Source: an uncultured Christensenella sp.
GTDB lineage: Bacteria > Bacillota > Clostridia > Christensenellales > CAG-917
Length of the DNA stretch: 64,000 bases
NCBI GenBank assembly: GCA_910584155.1
Contig: CAJTYG010000007.1
Span: forward strand, 62,001-126,000
Direction: 5' to 3'
Shown: positions 34,889 through 42,986 of the stretch, piece by piece
Numbering within the stretch: the first letter of the stretch is position 1
Layout: every line of letters starts with the position of its first letter
The notes under the pieces: model-generated
Databases searched by the model: none
What the model saw: only the letters and a program-made list of their open reading frames with translations
What the model was told of the DNA's origin: nothing
Translations under genes and position numbers: made by a program

Positions 34889-36202
34889 ATGAAAGATCAA
34901 AACGGCTATGTAGAGAGTTTCAGAAAGCTCATACAGTGTCCGACGGTTACGGATAGCGGACATGAATATTTTGAGGCATTCCACAGGGTGCTTGACGAGG
35001 AATTTCCTCACGTTGCTGCGACCTGTGAGAAGATAAAGCTCGGTCGTGACGTACTGCTTTACAAGTGGACGGGCAAGGATAGTGCACGTCCCGTAGTGCT
35101 TATGGCGCATCAGGACGTTGTGCCTGCGGTCGGCGGCGACTGGAAATATGAGCCGTTTAGCGCAACCGTTGAGGACGGCAAAATTTACGGCAGAGGCACA
35201 ATGGACTGCAAAAATACGCTGTTTGGCACCATACAGGCTGTGGACGAGCTTATTGCAGAGGGCTTTGTGCCCGAGCAGGACATATATCTTTCATACAGCG
35301 ATTGCGAGGAAACGTCCGGTCCCGGTGCGGAAATGGCAAGAGATTGGTTCAAATCGCAGGGCATCACTCCGTGCGTTGTCGTAGACGAGGGCGGCGCTAT
35401 AATGCGCAAGTTTATGAAAAAGATGACAAAGGACGCCTGCATGGTCGGTATACTTGAAAAAGGATATGCCGATGTAAAATTTGTTGCAAAGGGCAAGGGC
35501 GGACACAGCTCTCAACCGCCTAAGAATACACCTATTGCAAGACTTGGCGCACTCATCAACTATTGCGAAAAGCACACAATATTTAAGCCTAAGATGTCCA
35601 AAGCGGCAAAGGCAATGGTGAAGGGTTTGGGTGATGTAGTTGCCCCACCTCTCAAAGGTATTGCAAAAGCATTTGGCGGCAGCTGTCTTCTGCCTAAAAT
35701 AGCACCGAAGGTTGTTCCGTCCTATGGCAGACCTATGTATGCGACCACAATGGTGTTTACTATGTGCGACGGTGCAACTGCGCCAAACGTCATTCCTCAA
35801 GAGGCTTGGGTGAATGCAAACCTGCGTTTTTCGCCGACGGATAAGAGTGAAGATTGCTTCAAAAAGCTCCGCAAAATCGCAAAGAAATTCGATTGCGAAA
35901 TGGTTGTGACAAAGTGCAGGGAAGCATCTCCAATGGTAGACCTCTCAAGCGACGGATATAAGATTTTTGCAAACGCAGTGAAAAAGACCTATCCCGACAT
36001 TGCCGTCGTGCCTTATCTGATGTTTGGCGGCACGGACTGCCGCATTATGCAGGAAATTGCAACTACTGCAATACGTTGCACGCCCTGCAAGCTCAGCATG
36101 GCACAGCTTGGCGGAATGCACGCCTCAAACGAAAATGTGGATATATCTTCGATAGGCGAAACAGTGCAATTCTTCAAAAATTTTATAACGATGTATAAAT
36201 AA
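34889..36202 (+). CDS. M20-family zinc peptidase
   Basis: The 437-residue metallopeptidase has two zinc-site segments: LMAHQDVVPA (His, Asp) with GRGTMDCK, and SDCEETSG with paired Glu residues. FGGTDCR and GMHASNENVD supply the later ligand and a conserved C-terminal His. A dimerisation domain is inserted between the halves (about residues 190-310). The layout resembles carboxypeptidase-like M20 members (CPG2/PM20D1 type). No signal peptide is seen, so it probably acts on intracellular di- or acyl-peptides. It is a single-gene transcript ended by a strong terminator. Confidence 0.9.
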   Translation: MKDQNGYVESFRKLIQCPTVTDSGHEYFEAFHRVLDEEFPHVAATCEKIKLGRDVLLYKWTGKDSARPVVLMAHQDVVPAVGGDWKYEPFSATVEDGKIYGRGTMDCKNTLFGTIQAVDELIAEGFVPEQDIYLSYSDCEETSGPGAEMARDWFKSQGITPCVVVDEGGAIMRKFMKKMTKDACMVGILEKGYADVKFVAKGKGGHSSQPPKNTPIARLGALINYCEKHTIFKPKMSKAAKAMVKGLGDVVAPPLKGIAKAFGGSCLLPKIAPKVVPSYGRPMYATTMVFTMCDGATAPNVIPQEAWVNANLRFSPTDKSEDCFKKLRKIAKKFDCEMVVTKCREASPMVDLSSDGYKIFANAVKKTYPDIAVVPYLMFGGTDCRIMQEIATTAIRCTPCKLSMAQLGGMHASNENVDISSIGETVQFFKNFITMYK

Positions 36203-36246
36203 AAATTTTTACAAAAGTTAAAATCAAAAAGCACGAAAGATAAATC

Positions 36247-36273
36247 AAAAACGGCACTTTAGGTGCCGTTTTT
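36247..36273 (+). terminator. Terminator after the M20 gene
   Basis: AAAAACGGCAC (36247-36257) pairs with GTGCCGTTTTT (36263-36273). It may also serve the convergent LRR gene, since the flanks are A- and T-rich. Confidence 0.92.
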
Positions 36274-36300
36274 GCGTAGATAATGCATATTTTATTAAAA

Positions 36301-38229
36301 TTAGTATTCCGTTGACAAATCTTTATAATTAATTAGTTCTTCCGGTATTTGTGGGGGATTTGTATTAATTTCAATTATTGTTTCATATTTAACATCAAAA
36401 AATTCGTCAGTTATTATTGTTTTATATTTATTTTCTGACAGCTTGATAAAATTACTAATAATACTATTTCCTATTTTACTAATTAATAGATTTAGATTTT
36501 CATCAAAGTAGGAAGTACTCAACTTTTGAATTGATAATTGATTAAAATTATCATAATATGATATATAATAACAACAGTCATTATCAATAATTAGAAACGC
36601 TTGACTGTTACCTATATCATTAATGTCTTGAGCATATATTAATTCATGAGATATAAAATAGCTCATATTATCAGCAATAGTTATTGAAAATGCATTGATT
36701 TTATTGGTGTATAAAGCTACAAAAATATCATTTAAATTTGAAAAATCATTTGGATTGCTGTTATAATTTGAGTAAATGACTAAAAGAAATGTCAAATCAT
36801 CAACCAGTTGCTCTTTCTTAATACTATTCCATTGTTCCTCTATTCCATCATAAGCTATTTTTATTGTGCTATTCAAATAAGCGAATGCATAAAAGCCAAT
36901 GCTAGTAACGCTGCTTGGAATAGAAATGCTTGTAAGCTCAGTACATCCGGAAAATGCACCTTCGCCAATGGTTGTTACACTGTCGGGTATGATTATGCTC
37001 GTAAAACTGCTACAATTTTTGAACGCATAATTACTAATAATTGTAACGCCGTTTGGTATGGTTATATTTGTAAGCTCAGTACATCCGGAAAATGCACCTT
37101 CGCCAATGGTTGTTACACTGTCGGGTATGATTATGCTCGTAAAACTGCTACAATTTTTGAACGCATAATTACTAATAATTGTAACGCCGTTTGGTATGGT
37201 TATATTTGTAAGCTCAGTACATCCGGAAAATGCACCTTCGCCAATGGTTGTTACACTGTCGGGTATGACTATGCTTGTAAGACTGCTACAATTTTTGAAC
37301 GCATCATTGTATATTTGAGTTGTGCCTTCTTTTAGTTCAAGTGAAGTGTTATCAGCCATATTACCTTTATATGTATAAGCAATTTTACCCGCATAAATAA
37401 CACCATTAGGCTGATTGCTATACCAAGAATCGCCATTAAATGCATTGTATCCGACGCTTATTACGCTGTCGGGAATAGTTACACTTGTTATATCACAATT
37501 ATAAAAAGTGTAGCTATGTATTGTTTTAATACCGTCGGCAATAATAATGTCACCACTTATTTTAGAATTATTCAAATATAAGGTAGAATTTGTTCTCAAA
37601 GGGTTTGAATGCATATCAATAGAAAGCCAAGCATTTAAATCCGATATATATACATTTGTTATATTTGAGCATTGAGTAAATGCGTCTTCATTGATTTCTG
37701 TAATTCCTAATCCAAGAGTTAAATTGTTGAGATTTTTACATCCATAAAAAGCGTTTTTATCTATTGTTGTGACAGTATCGGGAATTTTAACGCTTTGAAT
37801 ACTAGTACATGCTCTTAATGCACCGTCTCCTATTTTTGTTATTCCGTCGGGAATTACAAGATTAGCAGGTAATTTATCTTTATTGCCATCTATGCCTTTT
37901 AATGTTCCATCGCTTGATATATCCCATTCAATATCCCAATCGGCATAATAAGTAATATTTTCCCAAACACGATATTTTGTGTTGAAGCTACTGCCTTCTC
38001 CGTCTTTTTCTGTATACCAACCACAGAAATTACTACCGAATTTTGTTGGGTTAGAAACAGTAGGCATTATATAACCAATTTTTACTTTTTTTACAGTAGG
38101 TTTATCTCCATTGCACGGGTCAAAGGTGATTTTTACTTTGGTAGCAACTGCTGAGTAATTGACAAGATTTACACGCTTGTAGGTGGCTTGCATTCCAAGC
38201 TCATCCTCAAGCACAAGCGTTTTGTTGCC
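36301..38229 (-). pseudogene. BspA-like leucine-rich repeat region cut off by an in-frame amber codon
   Basis: The frame runs on directly from the zinc-ribbon gene after its TAG at 38230-38232: the five codons after it (GNKTL) continue the expected end of that domain. A GTG at 38212-38214 could restart translation but has no good ribosome site, and the resulting 637-residue product has no signal peptide. From the N-terminus it has an InlB/Listeria-Bacteroides-type repeat (KITFDPCNGDKP...GWYTEKDGEG...YYADW), then about ten LRR_5 repeats of the IPDSVTTIGEGAFSGCTEL type, and a 170-residue unique C-terminus. It was probably the extracellular half of a membrane-anchored protein, adhesive by family. 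The base composition is markedly AT-rich. Confidence 0.75.
36931..37270 (-). repeat. 138-bp tandem repeats in the LRR region
   Basis: TGTAAGCTCAGT recurs at 36931, 37069 and 37207, exactly 138 bases apart. The first two units are identical over their full 138 bases; the third matches for about 60 bases and then diverges. Each unit encodes 46 residues (two LRR_5 repeats), so this is a recent duplication. Confidence 0.95.
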
Positions 38230-38865
38230 CTAGTTTTTTAATATTTTGACATCTTCGGTTATTTTGCCGAAGTCCTCATCTTTATACGTCAGCGACAGCT
38301 TACTGCCGGACTTTTTCCAACTTCCTTTGTCAACGCCTTCCTGTCCTGTATACATCGAGGTATAGTGATATTCATATTTAGTTGCGGTGAAGCTGTAAAA
38401 CTCGTTGGGGTTGTTTACGTTGACGTAAATTCCTCGTATACCAACGAGGGTTGACATAAGTGTGATAAAAATTATCACAACAAGCACGATGGGACAGACA
38501 ATAAACCAATGCTTTTTAAACCAAGCCCAAGCAGGCGAGGCTGATACTTTGGATATTGCCGCCGACATCTTTTCTTTTGCAGGCGATTTCGCTTTTGGGG
38601 CAGGGTTTTGTTGTGCCTGCTGTTTTTCCGCTTCCAAAGCGGCAAGACGTGCTTTTAAAGCTTCAAGCTCGCTGTTTACGTCCTGCGTTGCTTCGGCTTG
38701 GTTCGCCGTTGTGGGCTGCAATGTTGCGTCTTCTGTCTGTTGTTGCTCTGCGGGCTGAGCAGTTTCTTGCTTTTTTGTCGCATAGTATTTATTGCAATTC
38801 GGGCAATAAAATTTTTTGTCATCGCAGCGTTCAAGCTCGGTGCCGCAGTTAGGGCATTTTGCCAT
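38230..38865 (-). CDS. Zinc-ribbon membrane protein, probably the truncated N-terminal half
   Basis: The 211-residue product has a zinc ribbon (CPNCGTELERCDDKKFYCPNC), a Gln/Ala-rich coiled linker, a membrane helix (about residues 119-146) and an outer beta-rich segment of a kind common in Clostridia. The frame stops at TAG (38230-38232) just before residues that complete this segment, and continues open for 642 more codons into the LRR region. The cytosolic-zinc-ribbon, helix, outside-domain layout would anchor those repeats. AGGAGG sets the ATG. It lies 43 bases downstream of the structured-RNA terminator. Confidence 0.8.
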   Translation of the reverse strand: MAKCPNCGTELERCDDKKFYCPNCNKYYATKKQETAQPAEQQQTEDATLQPTTANQAEATQDVNSELEALKARLAALEAEKQQAQQNPAPKAKSPAKEKMSAAISKVSASPAWAWFKKHWFIVCPIVLVVIIFITLMSTLVGIRGIYVNVNNPNEFYSFTATKYEYHYTSMYTGQEGVDKGSWKKSGSKLSLTYKDEDFGKITEDVKILKN

Positions 38866-38907
38866 ATGATATCCTCCTTATAGTCGTTATATCGTTTTTG
38901 ACTATAC

Positions 38908-38937
38908 AAAAAAGTGGCGACCTGTCGGATCGCCACT
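38908..38937 (-). terminator. Terminator of the structured RNA
   Basis: On the minus strand AGTGGCGA and TCGCCACT (38930-38937 with 38913-38920) form an 8-bp stem followed by six T. Confidence 0.93.
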
Positions 38938-39086
38938 GTCTCTTTTGTATAACAAGTGCGCTCCGCCAGATTCACCACAAATCCCGAAATGCGTCACTTT
39001 ACCAGCACCCATTTGTTATGCGAAAAACGCACTTGTTACCTATTTAGGAAACAAATGGATACTGCTTATATTCGGAATTTGTGGTG
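38908..39086 (-). ncRNA. Structured RNA with nested pseudoknot (unassigned class)
   Basis: A ~180-base minus-strand transcript is bounded by a promoter (39092-39120) and an intrinsic terminator. Its 5' CACCACAAATTCCGAA (39071-39086) pairs with TTCGGGATTTGTGGTG (38973-38988). Inside, AACAAATGG/CCATTTGTT pairs 39050-39058 with 39009-39017. In the loop of that stem, TAACAAGTGCG (39028-39038) pairs with CGCACTTGTTA (38950-38960) outside the first stem, making a nested pseudoknot, or else forms the competing hairpin at 39019-39031. The stretch after the first stem resembles the 5' half of tRNA-Leu. It could be a stand-alone RNA or the leader of the zinc-ribbon gene. Confidence 0.7.
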
Positions 39087-39091
39087 CAAAT

Positions 39092-39120
39092 ATTTTAACA
39101 TATTAGCGGGGCAGTGTCAA
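39092..39120 (-). promoter_or_regulatory. Sigma-A promoter of the structured RNA
   Basis: On the minus strand TTGACA (39115-39120), 17 bases, TAAAAT (39092-39097). The predicted start falls at the first base pairs of the closing stem. Confidence 0.82.
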
Positions 39121-39189
39121 ATTTTTGATATCTAATATCTATCCATCCGCAAAATAATAAAAGTTTTGACAAACTTATTGTTATCGTTA

Positions 39190-39219
39190 TTGACAAATTG
39201 ATGATTACATATTTATAAT
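39190..39219 (+). promoter_or_regulatory. Promoter of the pyrophosphatase gene
   Basis: TTGACA (39190-39195), 18 bases, TATAAT (39214-39219). A second TTGACA at 39176 is too far from the -10 box to be used with it. Confidence 0.8.
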
Positions 39220-39261
39220 ATATCTATATAATAAGTATCCCTAAAGGGAGAGGAGATTTTT

Positions 39262-39795
39262 ATGGGTTGCATTTGGCATGACGTTGACCCTGCTCGCATC
39301 ACTACGACTGATTTTTTGGCGTGTATCGAGATTTCAAAGGGCAGTAAAAACAAATATGAGCTTGACAAGGAAACGGGCACTCTCATCTTAGACAGAGTTT
39401 TGTACACATCTACGCACTATCCTGCAAACTACGGTTTTATTCCGCTTACTTACTCTGAGGACAACGACCCGCTTGACGTGTTGGTGCTTTGCTCGGAGCC
39501 TATCGTACCTCTTACGCTTGTCAGGTGCTATCCAATCGGCGTGATGATGATGCAGGACAGCAATGAGATGGACTATAAAATCATTGCAATTCCGTTTAAA
39601 GATCCTACGTGGAATGTTTATAAGGAAATCGAAGAACTGCCAAGCCATATCATGGAAGAGATGTCGCACTTTTTCAGAGTATACAAGCAGCTTGAGGGCA
39701 AGCAGACGACGGTGTTCCAAGTCAAGGGACGTGAGCATGCCGAGCTTATCATCAAGGAAAACATACAGGAATACAACAAAAAGTTTAAAAAATAA
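39262..39795 (+). CDS. ppa: Inorganic pyrophosphatase, family I
   Basis: The 177-residue soluble enzyme hydrolyses PPi to phosphate with Mg2+. The signature DNDPLDVLVL supplies three catalytic Asp residues; KNKYELDKETGTL and YPANYGFIP upstream are equally diagnostic. Length is normal for bacterial family I. GGGAGAGGAG precedes the ATG. Confidence 0.96.
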   Translation: MGCIWHDVDPARITTTDFLACIEISKGSKNKYELDKETGTLILDRVLYTSTHYPANYGFIPLTYSEDNDPLDVLVLCSEPIVPLTLVRCYPIGVMMMQDSNEMDYKIIAIPFKDPTWNVYKEIEELPSHIMEEMSHFFRVYKQLEGKQTTVFQVKGREHAELIIKENIQEYNKKFKK

Positions 39796-39803
39796 AATAG
39801 ATG

Positions 39804-39825
39804 ACCCTGCCAAGCGGCAGGGTTT
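39804..39825 (+). terminator. Terminator after ppa
   Basis: ACCCTGCC (39804-39811) pairs with GGCAGGGT (39816-39823) around a 4-base loop; the following T-run is interrupted. Confidence 0.75.
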
Positions 39826-39849
39826 GGTATTTTATCCACAAAATCAAGT

Positions 39850-39876
39850 CTTTCCGTCTTAGGCGGAAAGATTTTT
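39850..39876 (+). promoter_or_regulatory. Terminator-like hairpin just before glpA
   Basis: CTTTCCG (39850-39856) pairs with CGGAAAG (39864-39870) and is followed by ATTTTTA, then at once by the glpA ribosome site. It may attenuate the operon or be the second half of a tandem ppa terminator. Confidence 0.5.
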
Positions 39877-39888
39877 ACGGAGTGATAT

Positions 39889-41316
39889 ATGAAATATGAT
39901 TGCATTGTTATCGGTGGCGGCGTGATAGGCACTGCCGTGCTTGACAGGCTGTCTAAATACTCTGTCAATGCGCTGCTCGTCGAAAAGGAAGACGACGTTG
40001 CTTCCTTTACCACACGTGCAAACAGCGGAATAGTACACGCAGGCTATGACTGCGAACCGAATACGCTCAAGGCACGTTTCAACGTGAGGGGCAACGAGCT
40101 TATGTGGCAGGACGTATGCGAGCTTGACGTGCCGCATCTCAAATGTGCCTCTATCGTTGTCGCAAGAGACGATCAGCTTGACCGTCTCGAGGCGCTAAAG
40201 GAAAAGGCGGATAAAAACGGCGTGCCCGTGCGCATTTTAAATGCGGGGCAGACGAGAGTGATAGAGCCTAACGTAGCGGACGAGATAGTATATTCGCTGT
40301 ATGCGCCTACGGCAGGTATCGTGTCGCCCTATCAGCTTGCCATTGCCTATGCGGACAGGGCAATACTCAACGGCGGCAAAATACAGCTCAATGCCGAAGT
40401 GACCGCTATTAAACGCACGGACGGCGGCTTTGTCGTGACTACGTCGGCAGGTGATTTCGAGTGCAAGTGTCTTATAAACTGCGCAGGTGCAAACGGTGCG
40501 GAAATAAACGACCTTGCGGGTGCGGAGCATTTTGAAACGACCTATCGCCGAGGCGATTATTTTGTACTTGACAACACCGAACGTAAAAACGTGCATACTG
40601 TCATATTCCCTCTGCCGACAGAGGCAGGCAAGGGCATTTTGGTCGCTCCGACTGCAGACGGCAACGTCATTTACGGTCCGACTGCCGTTGATACTACTGA
40701 TAAAACAGACACGGCCACGTCGCTTGCAAGCCTTGACGAGGTGCGTAAAAACGTGCCTTTGTCATACAAAACCCCCGCATTCAACAAGTGCATAAGAGTA
40801 TACGGCGGCTTGAGGACGCTCATCGGTCACGATTTTGTCATAAAGCAGTCCGAAGCGGTGCCCGACTTTATTATGGCGATAGGCATTTGCTCACCCGGAC
40901 TTTCGTCTGCGCCCGCCATTGCGGAATATATCGAGCAAATCGTTGTTGATAAGCTTTCGCTTGTCAAAAAGGACAATATCGTAAAGCAAATGCCTCGCTG
41001 CGGCAGACTTGCGGAGCTTAGCTCCGAGCAGCTTGACGAGCTCATCGCAAAGGACTCCGCTTGGGGCAGAATAGTATGCCGTTGCGAAAAGGTCACCGAG
41101 GCGGAAATCGTAAGAGCTATCCATTCGCCGCTACCTGCCACCACTGTGGACGCAGTAAAGCGCCGCACACGTGCAGGTATGGGCAGATGTCAGGGCGGCT
41201 TTTGCGGACCTAAGGTGATGGAAATTATATCCCGTGAGCTGAATATACCTCTAAATGAGGTGAAGAAAGGCGGCGGAGCGTCCATAGCACGCTTTAAGGT
41301 CAAGGAGGTGGAATGA
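39889..41316 (+). CDS. GlpA-like FAD oxidoreductase with [2Fe-2S]-type C-terminus
   Basis: The 475-residue protein has an N-terminal FAD motif (CIVIGGGVIGTAVLDRL), a DAO-type fold similar to glycerol-3-phosphate dehydrogenase, and a C-terminal BFD-like domain with CRCEK and GRCQGGFCG cysteines that bind an Fe-S cluster. It probably oxidises glycerol-3-phosphate to dihydroxyacetone phosphate, or a related hydroxy acid. The next two genes follow with overlapping ends, the usual anaerobic glpA/glpB/DUF1667 order in Clostridia. No glycerol kinase or facilitator gene is adjacent. Confidence 0.88.
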   Translation: MKYDCIVIGGGVIGTAVLDRLSKYSVNALLVEKEDDVASFTTRANSGIVHAGYDCEPNTLKARFNVRGNELMWQDVCELDVPHLKCASIVVARDDQLDRLEALKEKADKNGVPVRILNAGQTRVIEPNVADEIVYSLYAPTAGIVSPYQLAIAYADRAILNGGKIQLNAEVTAIKRTDGGFVVTTSAGDFECKCLINCAGANGAEINDLAGAEHFETTYRRGDYFVLDNTERKNVHTVIFPLPTEAGKGILVAPTADGNVIYGPTAVDTTDKTDTATSLASLDEVRKNVPLSYKTPAFNKCIRVYGGLRTLIGHDFVIKQSEAVPDFIMAIGICSPGLSSAPAIAEYIEQIVVDKLSLVKKDNIVKQMPRCGRLAELSSEQLDELIAKDSAWGRIVCRCEKVTEAEIVRAIHSPLPATTVDAVKRRTRAGMGRCQGGFCGPKVMEIISRELNIPLNEVKKGGGASIARFKVKEVE

Positions 41317-42557
41317 TGAGAGATCTCTATTTTGACGTAGCTATAATCGGCGGCGGTCCTGCGGGAATGGCGGCGGCTTTGTCCGCACGTAAGACGGGTG
41401 CGAGCGTCGTCATTCTCGAGCGAGACGTGCGTTTGGGCGGTATACTGAATCAGTGCATACATCAGGGCTTCGGCTTGCACTACTTCGGCGAGGAAATGAC
41501 GGGACCGGAATATGCGGACAGATTCCGCAAAGCGGTCGAGAGTGAGGATATCACCGTAATGCTCGAGTGTATGGTGCTTGCGCTCACAAAGGATAAGACG
41601 GTCACAGCGCTTTCGCCAACGCAGGGACTTTGCAAAATACACGCCAAAGCGGTCGTGCTTGCAATGGGCTGCAGAGAGCGTACCGCAGGAGCCATTGCGC
41701 TTGCAGGTACACGCCCCGCAGGCATTTATACTGCGGGAATGGCGCAAAAGATATGCAATATAGACGGATATCTCGTCGGCAAAGAGGTCGTCATTTTGGG
41801 CAGCGGCGATATCGGACTTATCATGGCTCGCCGCATGACTACAGAGGGCGCAAAGGTTAAGCTTGTGCTTGAGCTTATGCCTTATTCGAGCGGACTTAAA
41901 AGAAATATCGTGCAGTGTCTTGACGACTACGGCATACCTATAAAATATTCGCACACCATTACGAGAGTTGTGGGCAGTCCACGCCTTACGGGGCTGTATT
42001 ATGCGCCCGTAGGAAAGGACAGAAAGCCCGTGCTCGAGCAGGAGCAATACATATCCTGCGACACGCTTTTGCTGTCCGTCGGGCTTATTCCTGAAAACGA
42101 CTTGCTAAACGGACTTGACGTTGAGATGAGTCCCGTCACGCAGGGCGCCGTCGTTGACGAAAACAGAATGACGTCCGTTGAGGGGATTTTCTCTTGCGGA
42201 AACGTATTGCACGTGCACGACCTTGTGGACAACGTGTCCGAGGAAGCCGAGATAGCAGGCAGATCCGCCGCAACGTATACGCTCGGCGCTGCGCTAATCG
42301 GTGACGGCTTTGTGAGCGTGACCGCAAAGGACGGCGTGAGATACTCTTTGCCTCAGCGCATAAGCAAGGGCGAGGGCAAGGTGCGCATATTCTTCCGTGT
42401 GGGCGACGTTTACAAAAACTGCAAGCTCATTGCGGAAACCGCTTCAGAGCAGCTTGTATCCAAAAAGTTTATGGTGCTTGCGCCCGGTGAAATGGGCAGC
42501 TTTGAGATAGACAGATCCCGCATAGACGGCGATGTGACAGTGAGGTTGGAAGTATGA
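41313..42557 (+). CDS. NAD(P)/FAD-dependent oxidoreductase (GlpB-like partner)
   Basis: The 414-residue flavoprotein has one dinucleotide motif at the N-terminus (VAIIGGGPAGMAAALSAR) and a second in the middle (VVILGSGDIGLIMARRM), as in pyridine nucleotide-disulfide oxidoreductase-like proteins. MGCRERTAG and the late IFSCGNVLHVHDLVDNVSEE are typical of this branch. It probably passes electrons from the GlpA-like partner to NAD or another carrier. The start overlaps the previous stop by 4 bases; AAGGAGGTGG precedes it. Confidence 0.88.
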   Translation: MMRDLYFDVAIIGGGPAGMAAALSARKTGASVVILERDVRLGGILNQCIHQGFGLHYFGEEMTGPEYADRFRKAVESEDITVMLECMVLALTKDKTVTALSPTQGLCKIHAKAVVLAMGCRERTAGAIALAGTRPAGIYTAGMAQKICNIDGYLVGKEVVILGSGDIGLIMARRMTTEGAKVKLVLELMPYSSGLKRNIVQCLDDYGIPIKYSHTITRVVGSPRLTGLYYAPVGKDRKPVLEQEQYISCDTLLLSVGLIPENDLLNGLDVEMSPVTQGAVVDENRMTSVEGIFSCGNVLHVHDLVDNVSEEAEIAGRSAATYTLGAALIGDGFVSVTAKDGVRYSLPQRISKGEGKVRIFFRVGDVYKNCKLIAETASEQLVSKKFMVLAPGEMGSFEIDRSRIDGDVTVRLEV

Positions 42558-42892
42558 ATACCATTTGCATAATGTGTCCTATGGGGTGCCCGCTGACTAT
42601 AGAAAAGCAGGGCGACGAAATAATCGTTTCGGGCAATACCTGCAAGCGTGGCGAAAAATACGGTAAGGATGAATTTCAGCACCCAAAGCGTGCAATAACC
42701 ACGCTCGTAAAGCTTCAAAACGGCGGTGTAGCGTCAGTCAAGACCTCCGACGCCGTGCCGAAGGAGCGCATATTTGACGTTGTAAAGTTTATAGGCACTC
42801 TTGTCGCCGACGACGGTGTGCAGATAGGCGACATCATCGCAACGGATATACTGTCGCTCGGCGTAGACGTGGTTGTGACGGGACGAAAATAA
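42554..42892 (+). CDS. DUF1667 protein
   Basis: The 112-residue protein begins MNTICIMCPMGCPL, with three close cysteines and a fourth in GNTCKRGEKYG, an arrangement expected to bind an Fe-S cluster or metal. DUF1667 genes are routinely found after the GlpA- and GlpB-like genes, so it is probably the small electron-transfer subunit of the same complex. Start overlaps the previous stop. Confidence 0.9.
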   Translation: MNTICIMCPMGCPLTIEKQGDEIIVSGNTCKRGEKYGKDEFQHPKRAITTLVKLQNGGVASVKTSDAVPKERIFDVVKFIGTLVADDGVQIGDIIATDILSLGVDVVVTGRK

Positions 42893-42934
42893 ATTATACT
42901 GTTTAAGTAGCTAAATTTACAAAAGATAAAGTTT

Positions 42935-42976
42935 ATTTGCCAAAAACGTGCAGTATAAGTGCCGTTTTTGGCAAAT
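42935..42976 (+). terminator. 14-bp stem-loop between the glp operon and comEC
   Basis: ATTTGCCAAAAACG (42935-42948) pairs perfectly with CGTTTTTGGCAAAT (42963-42976) around a 14-base loop. It ends 10 bases before the comEC start, so it may both terminate the glp transcript and mask the comEC ribosome site. Confidence 0.65.
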
Positions 42977-42986
42977 TGGGTACTAA

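Noticed and set aside
36931..37270. 138-bp repeats as a possible CRISPR or mobile repeat
   Set aside because: They are in frame, without spacers, and encode LRR units.
38230..38232. Amber codon as evidence for genome-wide TAG recoding
   Set aside because: Other genes end in TAG at conserved C-termini, such as the ClpP-like gene (4342) and prmA (27162).
38908..39086. 6S RNA, SRP RNA, tmRNA or RNase P RNA as identity of the structured RNA
   Set aside because: The length fits 6S, but the fold has a pseudoknot and no central bubble; the SRP GGAAG-type loop, tmRNA tag frame and RNase P core motifs are absent.
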